Source: Crocinitomicaceae bacterium (lineage in GTDB: Bacteria > Bacteroidota > Bacteroidia > Flavobacteriales_D > Crocinitomicaceae). From it: a DNA stretch of 64,000 nt. Of the stretch, positions 19,133 to 26,849 are shown piece by piece. A program made the position numbers and the translations under genes. How positions within the stretch are numbered: the stretch's first letter is position 1; each line of letters begins with the position of its first letter. Location: contig JAKVAR010000006.1 in NCBI GenBank assembly GCA_022447585.1, forward strand, positions 682,001 through 746,000, read 5' to 3'. Under the pieces are notes generated by a model. It was not told the origin of the DNA. It saw only the letters and a list, made by a program, of their open reading frames with translations, and did not search any database.

Positions 19133-20152
19133 ATGAAGATAATTGTTCCAATGGCAGGGCGTGGTAGTAGATTGAGACCACATACTTTAATGGTTCCTAA
19201 ACCATTAGTTTCGGTTGCAGGTCAGCCAATTGTTAATCGCTTAGTCAAAGATATCGCTGGGGTGGTAAAGGAAAAGATTGATGAGGTCGCATTTATTCTT
19301 GGTGACCCGGCTTTTTTTGGAGAAGATGTCATTGAAAATTTAACTGAATTAGCTGAAGGGTTAGGGGCAAAGGCTTCAATTTATAGACAAGATCAACCTT
19401 TAGGCACAGGTCATGCAATTATGTGTGCAAAAGATTCTTTATCCGGACCAGCAGTAATCGCGTATGCTGACACTCTAATTCAAGCCGATTTCGATTTAGA
19501 TCCAACTGCGGACTCTGTGATTTGGGTAAAGAAAGTTGAGCACCCTGAGGCATATGGTGTTGTTCAATTAAACGAGAATAAAGAAATTATAGAGTTAGTT
19601 GAGAAACCATCCAACTTTGTAAGTGATTTAGCTGTAATTGGAATCTATTATTTTAAGGAGGTAAGCCAATTGAAATCTGAGTTACAATATGTGCTTGATA
19701 ACAATATTATTCATGGCGGAGAATACCAAATCAATGATGGTATCAAAGGTATGATGGCTAAAGGGAAAGTTTTTAAGACTGGTCAGGTTGAGCAGTGGAT
19801 GGATTGTGGAAATAAAAAAGTCACTGTTGAGACAAATCAACAAGTACTTAAAAATGAAGCAAAAAAAGGGAAGCAGCGAATTCCTGATTCAGCGATTATA
19901 GAGAATTCGGTAATTATTAAACCTTGTTTTATTGGCGAGGATGTGAAGTTAACCAATGTTGTTTTAGGTCCTTACGCTTCAATTGGGAACGGAACTGTAA
20001 TAAAAGACAGTGTTATTAAGAATTCTATTATTCAACACTCAACGTCATTAAAAAATGCAATACTTAAGGATTCAATGATTGGTTCAAATGTCAATTATGA
20101 CGGTTTGGCGCGAGATTTGAGTCTAGGAGATTATACAAATATCAATGGGTAG
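19133..20152 (+). CDS. Sugar-phosphate nucleotidyltransferase with left-handed beta-helix tail
   Basis: The 339-residue protein activates a sugar phosphate with an NTP for glycan synthesis. The nucleotide-binding start is PMAGRGSRLRPHTLMVPKPLVSV, followed by QPLGTGHA and a DxD-like AYADTLI. The tail (about 255-325) has hexapeptide repeats (IIENSVIIKPCFIGEDVKL...), as in GlmU-type enzymes. It is closest in look to glucose-1-phosphate thymidylyl/uridylyl transferases; the sugar and base cannot be told. Its stop overlaps the start of the TPR lipoprotein by 8 bases. Confidence 0.92.
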   Translation: MKIIVPMAGRGSRLRPHTLMVPKPLVSVAGQPIVNRLVKDIAGVVKEKIDEVAFILGDPAFFGEDVIENLTELAEGLGAKASIYRQDQPLGTGHAIMCAKDSLSGPAVIAYADTLIQADFDLDPTADSVIWVKKVEHPEAYGVVQLNENKEIIELVEKPSNFVSDLAVIGIYYFKEVSQLKSELQYVLDNNIIHGGEYQINDGIKGMMAKGKVFKTGQVEQWMDCGNKKVTVETNQQVLKNEAKKGKQRIPDSAIIENSVIIKPCFIGEDVKLTNVVLGPYASIGNGTVIKDSVIKNSIIQHSTSLKNAILKDSMIGSNVNYDGLARDLSLGDYTNING

Positions 20153-21857
20153 ATTAGGCATATTTATAGTTTCTGTTTTGCTATTTTCCACCTCGTGTGG
20201 ATCAAAGAAGATTGTAGAAGATCAACGTGTGATTAGTAAGGCGGATTATCCGTATATCACAAAGTTCCATGAGGGGATACGTTTGAAAACAACAGGAAGA
20301 ACTTCAGAAGCGATCGCAAAATTTGAAGAGTGTCTTGCTTTACGACAAGATGACGATGCCGTTTTTTATGCCTTATCGCAGTTAGAATTATCTTCTGGCA
20401 ATATGTTGAAGTCGGCTGAGTACATTTTGAAAGCAAGTGAAATTGATCCAGATAATCAATGGTATATTCAAGAGTTGGCTTACATGCATTATGAACTGGC
20501 TGACTATGAAAAATCTGCTGAGAGCTTTGAAAGACTGGTTAAAATTGAACCTAGAAATGTTGATTGGCAATACGGTTATGCTGAGGTTTTAACCAAGCTA
20601 GGTCAAACGGATAAGGCAATTGATGCTTTGAATAAAACGGAAGATCAAGTTGGGGTTAATCCTGCACTGTCTATTCAGAAGTATAACCTTTTGATGGAAG
20701 CAAAATCAGCGGAGAAAGCAATCGCCGAGTTGGATGCAGCTAAGGCGGTTTACCCAAAAGATCCGCAATTAATTGCAACATACGTAGATCATTATTTCAA
20801 CACAAATGAGATGGCGAAAGCTGTTCAAATGTTGGAGGAGTTAGTAGAAGCTGATCCTAGTAATGGTCGTGCGCATTTGGCTTTAGCAGATATTTACCGT
20901 CAACGTGGTGATGATGAACGCTCATTTCAAGAGTTGAAGCTTGCATTTGAAAGTTCGGATGTTGATTTGGATACGAAAATGAAAATATTGATCAATATTC
21001 ATGAGTCTAGTTTTAAAATTGATCCTGAGGTTTATGGACTTGTAGATATTTTGGTTCAATCATATCCAGAAGAAGCAAAGGCACATTCAATTCATGCAGA
21101 TTATTTGATTAGAGCTGAGAAGAAAGAAGAGGCTTTAGTCGCTTATAAAAAGGCATTAGAATATGATAAGAATCAATATCCCATTTGGAATCAAGTATTG
21201 ATCATGGAGTATCAAAAATCTGATTTTCAAGCATTATACGAGGATAGTAAAGAATGTCTAGGGTATTTCCCTACAGCAACAACAGTTTCTTTATTAAATG
21301 GTGTAAGCGCTAATCAGTTGAAGAAATTCGATGAGGCTATTGATGTGCTTTCTGCGGGTAAAGAATTAGTGCTGAATGATAAACCATTGGAGGCTGAGTT
21401 TTATAGTCAATTGGGAGAGTCTTATTTTGGACTAAATGATATCTCAAATGCTAAAAAAAGCTATGAAAAAGCGATGAAGATTGATAACTCAAGTGCTCTT
21501 ATTCGCAATAATTATGCATTTCGATTGGCCATGAACAAAATTGAATTAGATTTAGCGGAATCATTGGCCTTACAAGCGGCTGATGCCGCACCATCACATG
21601 TTCAGTTTCTAGATACGTATGGTTGGGTACTATTCCAAAAAGGAGAATACGCAAGAGCTTTAGATCAGTTTAATAGAGCCTTGAATTTAAATGCAAATGA
21701 TTACATGACTGTAGAGCATATCGGAGATGTGAAATTTATGCAAGGAAAAGTTGATGAAGCGGTTGTTCTTTGGAAAGAGGCGAAATCATTGTCTTCAGAG
21801 AATAAGGTTTTAGATAAAAAAATAGCCGATAAAAAATACTATGATCCAGTATACTAA
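20145..21857 (+). CDS. TPR-repeat lipoprotein
   Basis: This 570-residue protein starts with a lipoprotein signal (LLFSTSCGSKK) and then consists almost wholly of tetratricopeptide repeats, roughly twelve to fifteen units (for example AVFYALSQLELSSGNMLKSAEYILKA, WYIQELAYMHYELADYEKSAESFERL). TPR arrays bind other proteins, so it is probably an envelope scaffold. It overlaps the genes on both sides (8 and 17 bases), which indicates tight co-translation with the nucleotidyltransferase and DUF4292 genes. The partner is unknown. Confidence 0.92.
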   Translation: MGRLGIFIVSVLLFSTSCGSKKIVEDQRVISKADYPYITKFHEGIRLKTTGRTSEAIAKFEECLALRQDDDAVFYALSQLELSSGNMLKSAEYILKASEIDPDNQWYIQELAYMHYELADYEKSAESFERLVKIEPRNVDWQYGYAEVLTKLGQTDKAIDALNKTEDQVGVNPALSIQKYNLLMEAKSAEKAIAELDAAKAVYPKDPQLIATYVDHYFNTNEMAKAVQMLEELVEADPSNGRAHLALADIYRQRGDDERSFQELKLAFESSDVDLDTKMKILINIHESSFKIDPEVYGLVDILVQSYPEEAKAHSIHADYLIRAEKKEEALVAYKKALEYDKNQYPIWNQVLIMEYQKSDFQALYEDSKECLGYFPTATTVSLLNGVSANQLKKFDEAIDVLSAGKELVLNDKPLEAEFYSQLGESYFGLNDISNAKKSYEKAMKIDNSSALIRNNYAFRLAMNKIELDLAESLALQAADAAPSHVQFLDTYGWVLFQKGEYARALDQFNRALNLNANDYMTVEHIGDVKFMQGKVDEAVVLWKEAKSLSSENKVLDKKIADKKYYDPVY

Positions 21858-22647
21858 ACATACGATTTGGGTATTGCTTATCCTTGCATTGACTTCGTGT
21901 GGTTCTAAAAAGGAGCATGATGGAGAGAAGTTACCAAAGGTGAAAGATGCTGTATTGACTAATGTATTGGATAGTTTATCTTCCGTTGAGTTTGATTATT
22001 TCTATTCCAAGATTTCGACAAAGTATAAAGATTCATCTCAAAATGTTTCCTTCAAGACATCAGTTCGAATTACTAAAGATAGCGCTATAAATACGCTAAT
22101 TACTTTCGCCAGATTCCCGGTGTTTAATGCTATTGTTACGCAAGATTCAGTCAAAATAACGGACAAACAGAATAAATGCTATACAGTAGAGAGCCTTTCA
22201 TTTTTGAAAGAGCGGTTTGGTATTGATTTTACTTACCATAACGTTGAAGAAGTTTTGATAGGTTTGCCAATAGGTTTTGATAAGAATCGTAAATACCACC
22301 GAGTGGTTAATCCGTATGAGTATACTTTGAGCACACATAGTAAGCGAGATATTAAAAAGAACGAGAAGAAATCGGTTCGTGAGATTATTACCTACTATAC
22401 CTTAAACGAAAACCTGAAGCAATTAAAACACGTTGTAATTGAAAGTCCACAAGATACCACAATGATTCGATTAGATTATTTGACTTTTCAAGAGATCGAT
22501 GGCTCTGTGTTGCCGCATAATGTGGAAGTTTCAATTGAAAGCCCTAGAAATTCAATTTCGGTGAACCTAGAATATAAGAAGTTGCGCATTAATCGAGTAG
22601 AGCCGATATACTTTACAATACCAGAGAGCTATGAACAATGCAATTAG
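21841..22647 (+). CDS. DUF4292 lipoprotein
   Basis: The 268-residue product has a lipobox (LALTSCGSKK) and the body matches my memory of DUF4292, a Bacteroidota family of lipoproteins with a LolA/LolB-like beta fold (FDYFYSKISTKYKDSSQNVSFKTSVRITKDSAI...). No enzymatic role is known to me. It overlaps both neighbours (17 bases each) inside the dut-to-M23 cluster, so it likely acts at the outer membrane with the TPR and M23 proteins. Confidence 0.88.
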   Translation: MIQYTKHTIWVLLILALTSCGSKKEHDGEKLPKVKDAVLTNVLDSLSSVEFDYFYSKISTKYKDSSQNVSFKTSVRITKDSAINTLITFARFPVFNAIVTQDSVKITDKQNKCYTVESLSFLKERFGIDFTYHNVEEVLIGLPIGFDKNRKYHRVVNPYEYTLSTHSKRDIKKNEKKSVREIITYYTLNENLKQLKHVVIESPQDTTMIRLDYLTFQEIDGSVLPHNVEVSIESPRNSISVNLEYKKLRINRVEPIYFTIPESYEQCN

Positions 22648-23917
22648 ATTACTTCTTTTCGTTTTTGTAGCCTTTTCATTTAGATCATTTGGGCAGTCTA
22701 CTAGCGAAAAATTAAAGCGAGAACAGGCAAGGTTAGAACGGAAAATTTCTGATACTAAATTGCTTTTGTCTAAAAGTCAATCTGCCACAGCGTCTTCGTT
22801 GAATGAGTTGAAGGTCATTGAGAATCAAATCGCATATCGAGAGCAACTACTTAAGAATTACGATAATCAAATACGTGGCGCTGAACTCACCGTTCAAAGT
22901 AAAGAACAACAAATAGCATTGCTTAATGAGAAGATTAACCGATTAAAAAGGCAATATGCTGAGCTTTTGATTTATGCCTATAAGCATCGAAATAAATACG
23001 GTAAAATGATGTATGTGTTCTCTTCTGGAAGTTATTTTGAGGCGGTAAAACGGTCAAAATATTTAGAGCGTATTTCTGAAATTCAACAAAAACAATTTTT
23101 AGCTATTCAGCAAAATCAAGCGCTAATTAAAGAAGAGATTGAGGCTATTGAGAAAGAAAAAGAATATAAAGTTGCTGTAATACGTCAGAAGAGTGAAGAG
23201 AAAGCAGCAATTGAATCAGATCGAAAGAAACAGGAACTCGTTTATCAAAAATTTAAGGAAGAAGAATCAGTTTTATTGTCACTCCTAGCGGAGGAGCAAA
23301 AGAAGAAAGAAATATTAAAGAATAGAATAAATGCAGCGATTCGAAAAGAGATTGCAGCGGCAGAAGCTAGAAGAAAAGCAGCCGAAGCAAAACGTTTAGC
23401 GGCAGAAGCTGAGAAGGCAAAAAATAGCCCAGATGTAGTTGCGACCAAACCCGCCCCTGCATTTTCAGAAACGAAGGAAGCAGCCAAGTTAAGTGCTTCA
23501 TTTGAAGGGAATAAAGGGAAATTGCCTTGGCCAGTAGATAAAGGAAGTATCACAGAGAAATTTGGTAAGAACCCGCATCCAACATTAAAGAACGTTACGA
23601 CGAATAATAGAGGGATTGATATCAGTTCCCCAAAAAATGCGCAAGTGAGATGTGTGTTCGAAGGCGAAGTAACTAGTGTTTTAAACATTCCCGGAGCAGG
23701 CAAGGTTGTTATTATCAAGCACGGAAATTATAGAACAGTTTATAGTAACCTGCAAGATACTTATGTTACTTCTGGAATGAAGATTGGAACTAAAAAAGTA
23801 ATTGGCTCGTTGCTATCTGATTCGAAGCAAAACATGTCAATTGCGCATTTTGAAATTCACCATGTTGTTGGCAGTTCTGTGACTTGTTTGAACCCCTCTC
23901 TTTGGGTAAAGCATTAA
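22631..23917 (+). CDS. EnvC-like murein hydrolase activator with degenerate M23 domain
   Basis: The 428-residue protein has a signal peptide (about 1-21, ending RSFGQ), a long coiled coil (about 24-245, with an Ala/Glu/Lys-rich end) and a LytM/M23 domain (about 300-428). The zinc site is broken: the first histidine of HGxD is R327 (RGIDISS), the YxHL histidine is N373 (YSNL), and the first H of HxHFE is I404 (IAHFE). This fits EnvC/NlpD-type activators, which control amidases at division but do not cut murein themselves. It closes the overlapping dut cluster. Confidence 0.92.
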   Translation: MNNAIRLLLFVFVAFSFRSFGQSTSEKLKREQARLERKISDTKLLLSKSQSATASSLNELKVIENQIAYREQLLKNYDNQIRGAELTVQSKEQQIALLNEKINRLKRQYAELLIYAYKHRNKYGKMMYVFSSGSYFEAVKRSKYLERISEIQQKQFLAIQQNQALIKEEIEAIEKEKEYKVAVIRQKSEEKAAIESDRKKQELVYQKFKEEESVLLSLLAEEQKKKEILKNRINAAIRKEIAAAEARRKAAEAKRLAAEAEKAKNSPDVVATKPAPAFSETKEAAKLSASFEGNKGKLPWPVDKGSITEKFGKNPHPTLKNVTTNNRGIDISSPKNAQVRCVFEGEVTSVLNIPGAGKVVIIKHGNYRTVYSNLQDTYVTSGMKIGTKKVIGSLLSDSKQNMSIAHFEIHHVVGSSVTCLNPSLWVKH

Positions 23918-23953
23918 ATCCCTTTTCGATTTCTTGGATAGCACTATTTACCT

Positions 23954-23961
23954 TACATTTG
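23954..23961 (+). promoter_or_regulatory. -7 element TACATTTG of the methyltransferase
   Basis: The exact TAnnTTTG match sits with TTG at 23934-23936 (17-base spacer) and lies 29 bases before the ATG, the best-formed promoter in this part of the window. Confidence 0.6.
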
Positions 23962-23990
23962 AATTCCTCAATTAATTAGGATTTATAACT

Positions 23991-24761
23991 ATGAGTAACA
24001 AGATTCAAACTGCAGAAAGAGTTTCGCATCAAGATGCATCAGATAATTATGTATATCAGCGAAGTGTATTGGCTTATGTTGAGGCTGCAAAACTAATTTC
24101 AGGAAATGTTTTAGAAATTGGAACTGGAAGTGGTTATGGAATCGAAATGCTTAGTTCAAGTGCAGATTCTTTTTTAACGATTGATAAATTTGAATCTGCT
24201 GCAGGATCAAAGGCAAGTGCTGAAATTGAGAATGTTGAGTTTCGACAAATGACAGTGCCACCATTAACAGGTTTACCAGATGATCACTTTGATTTTGTTG
24301 TATCTTTTCAAGTAATTGAACACATAAAGGATGATAAAGCCTTTGTAAATGAAATCCACCGAGTATTGAAGAAAGGAGGGAAGTTCATCGTGACTACTCC
24401 AAATAAGAAAATGTCATTAACAAGAAATCCTTGGCACATTCGTGAGTATACAATCGAGGAATTAAAAACACTATTATCTGCTGATTTCGGCTCAGTTGAT
24501 GCTAGAGGTGTTTTCGGAAATGATGAGGTTATGAAGTATTACGAGGAGAATAAGAAGTCTGTTAAGAAAATCACGCGATTTGACATCTTAAATCTGCAGT
24601 ACAACATGCCGCGTTGGATGCTCCAAATTCCTTACGATATTTTAAATAGAATGAATAGAAATAAACTTTCTGACAAAGGTGTTGACATCAAAATGGAAGA
24701 TTATTCTGTTACGCCTGCGAAGGAAGGATGTATCGATTTATTCTATCTTGCTGAGAAGTAA
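23991..24761 (+). CDS. Class I SAM-dependent methyltransferase
   Basis: The 256-residue protein has a methyltransferase-11-like Rossmann core: motif I NVLEIGTGSGYGIEM (about 43-57), an acidic strand end (LTIDKF), the DDHFDFVVSFQVIEHIKDD motif and the post-motif HRVLKKGGKFIVTTPN. The substrate cannot be told; a C-terminal basic, hydrophobic segment (MPRWMLQIPYDILNRMNRNKL) may bind a membrane or lipid substrate. It has its own promoter and converges on the TetM-like GTPase gene with only 6 bases between the stops. Confidence 0.88.
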   Translation: MSNKIQTAERVSHQDASDNYVYQRSVLAYVEAAKLISGNVLEIGTGSGYGIEMLSSSADSFLTIDKFESAAGSKASAEIENVEFRQMTVPPLTGLPDDHFDFVVSFQVIEHIKDDKAFVNEIHRVLKKGGKFIVTTPNKKMSLTRNPWHIREYTIEELKTLLSADFGSVDARGVFGNDEVMKYYEENKKSVKKITRFDILNLQYNMPRWMLQIPYDILNRMNRNKLSDKGVDIKMEDYSVTPAKEGCIDLFYLAEK

Positions 24762-24767
24762 TATTCA

Positions 24768-26747
24768 TTACCTTTCGTCTGCTTTAAATGCTCCCCGCAT
24801 ATGAAGAATCCATTGCGACTCGTCGAGCGGAGATACACCTTTAAAAATGCTTATTTTATCTTCGGTGGTGGTGGTTTTTTGATATCCATCCAAGGTTAAC
24901 TTTAACCTTCCTTTCCCAGATGTAGTGGCATTAAACTTGATGGAATAATCCATGGCTTTAGCAACTGACACTCTTCCGCGTATTAGGAAAAAGTCATTGT
25001 CAAATTCGGGTGCGTTAATGTATGCTCCCATCTGATTTAAATCACTTGAAATTGGACCAAGTAAATTCTGCTGAGCTTGTATTTCGAAGGCATACATTGG
25101 TTCCAATAAATCAGTTCCAGCATGCTCTAACCCTCTCATTATTCCCATTGGAGTTGCAAGTAGGAAGTCCCCGGGATTCGAGTGAACGGTATGCTCACTT
25201 CCTTCTAAAAGTGTAATCGATAAATCGGTAACTTCATAACCTTTTATACCTTGTTTCAAAGCCCATGGAATAGCGCGTTTGACCTCATTTTGATACTTGT
25301 TACTAATTTCACTTGTTCTAACTTTTGATTTAAATTCAACACCGCTGCCAATAGGACCAGGTTCTATTAAGAATGTCATAATGGCCCAACACGGTTTTGG
25401 CATCCAATAGCGCACATAACCTTCAGCTGATGTCGAAGGGGTTTCTTTGTAAATAACTTTAGGTTGCAGAAAATTTGATTCAATGGACCACCTTTGTTCA
25501 AGGTTATCTTTTAAAACTTCCGTCTGAATTGGCCCCAATATTTTTAAGTGAAATTCTTTTTCTTTTTTGAACCATTGAAAGTCTAACGTAGGATCTTCAA
25601 TGTTTAAATATTCAAGTGCTTCTCCAAGTTTTTGATAATCTTTATCATGCACTGCTTCAACTTGAACACCAATGATTGCCTTTCCTATTTTAGCATATGG
25701 ATCGTCTAGTTTTTCTCTGCCTAATACATCTCCGGCAAGAATAGTTTCAGAAGTTGAAATCAGTCCAATTTCCCCAGGATTGAGTACATTAACTTGGACT
25801 AATTCTCCCAAATGAGGTTTGAATAGTTGGTTTATTTTGATGTCTTTGTTTAATTGCTGGGAATGAATTACATCTTTGTTTTTCAACGTTCCACCGTATA
25901 TTTTGATGTAGGCTAACCTTCCTTTTTTTTGGTCAAAATTTACTTTGAAAACTTTTGCGGATGCTTCTAATGTTGAATTTGATTCAGGGATTAAATTTAT
26001 GAGATTGTCTAATAATTCTTCTATTCCAATCCCAAGTTTTGCACTTCCGAAAACGGCTCCATAAAGACTTTCGGGATGTGTTTTTTGTTTTGCTTTTAAA
26101 AGGATTTTGTCTAATTCAGAAATATTTCCTTCTAAATAGCTCTCGAGAAATTCTTCATCTTGTTCTGCAAGGTTTTCTAAAGATCGATCTATAATAGTTG
26201 TTTCTAATAGATTTGAGCATTCGGTAAATGGCAGCACTTTTGGGTTATCCGGATCATTTATGTCTGGGTAGTTAAGTGCGAACAATTTGGTATTAAGACT
26301 ATCTTGAAAATCTTGAAAAACATTTTCAATATCTACACCTGCACGATCTATTTTATTAAAGAAAACGAGAACAGGGAGTTTACGCTCTATCAGGCTTTCC
26401 CATAGATTCAATGTGTGTGCTTGAATACCTTCCTTCGCTGAAATGACTAAAATGACTGCATCCAGAATTGTAAGTGATCGATCAACTTCAGCTGAAAAAT
26501 CAATATGGCCAGGTGTATCAACTAACTGAATAAGACTATCATTCCAAGTGAAGTTAACAGCTGAAGATTTAATAGAAATTCCGCGTTCCTTTTCCATCGA
26601 CAAACCATCCGTAATAGCCGAACCTTTGTCAACACTTCCTAAAGATTTTGTTGCTCCCGAATGATGTAATAAACTCTCCGTAATGGACGTTTTTCCCGCA
26701 TCGACATGAGCAAGTATTCCAATTGTTATTATTCTGTTGTATGACAT
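24768..26747 (-). CDS. TetM/TetQ-like translational GTPase (ribosomal protection type)
   Basis: The 659-residue protein is an EF-G-like GTPase closest by eye to ribosomal protection proteins. The G-domain motifs are AHVDAGKTSITESLLHHSGA, the switch segment SVDKGSAITDGLSMEKERGISI, DTPGHIDF and FFNKID. The 'LGSVDKG...' phrase and total length (about 640-660) are those of Tet proteins rather than EF-G (about 700). Tet proteins remove tetracycline from the ribosome. This is a chromosomal, diverged relative with no mobile element, leader peptide or regulator beside it, so resistance is not established; a house role in translation is equally possible. Confidence 0.85.
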   Translation of the reverse strand: MSYNRIITIGILAHVDAGKTSITESLLHHSGATKSLGSVDKGSAITDGLSMEKERGISIKSSAVNFTWNDSLIQLVDTPGHIDFSAEVDRSLTILDAVILVISAKEGIQAHTLNLWESLIERKLPVLVFFNKIDRAGVDIENVFQDFQDSLNTKLFALNYPDINDPDNPKVLPFTECSNLLETTIIDRSLENLAEQDEEFLESYLEGNISELDKILLKAKQKTHPESLYGAVFGSAKLGIGIEELLDNLINLIPESNSTLEASAKVFKVNFDQKKGRLAYIKIYGGTLKNKDVIHSQQLNKDIKINQLFKPHLGELVQVNVLNPGEIGLISTSETILAGDVLGREKLDDPYAKIGKAIIGVQVEAVHDKDYQKLGEALEYLNIEDPTLDFQWFKKEKEFHLKILGPIQTEVLKDNLEQRWSIESNFLQPKVIYKETPSTSAEGYVRYWMPKPCWAIMTFLIEPGPIGSGVEFKSKVRTSEISNKYQNEVKRAIPWALKQGIKGYEVTDLSITLLEGSEHTVHSNPGDFLLATPMGIMRGLEHAGTDLLEPMYAFEIQAQQNLLGPISSDLNQMGAYINAPEFDNDFFLIRGRVSVAKAMDYSIKFNATTSGKGRLKLTLDGYQKTTTTEDKISIFKGVSPLDESQWILHMRGAFKADER

Positions 26748-26796
26748 GTGAATAAAAGAAGCCTCTTATGGAACTTTATTGTTTAGCGCAAAATAG

Positions 26797-26828
26797 AAAA
26801 GGCTATCTAAATAAGATAACCTTTTCCG
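26797..26828 (-). terminator. Terminator of the SBBP-repeat gene
   Basis: Arms AAAAGG-TATCT (26797-26808) and AGATA-CCTTTT (26814-26825) pair with one mismatch around a 5-nt loop. It lies just past the stop of the minus-strand gene ending at 26850. Confidence 0.65.
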
Positions 26829-26849
26829 AAAAATTTGAACATAAAATAA

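Noticed and set aside
23245-23718. A 157-codon frame opposite the EnvC-like gene.
   Set aside because: It is the antisense shadow of a coiled-coil and M23 coding region; its Ala/Phe/Ser-rich content follows from the other strand's codons.
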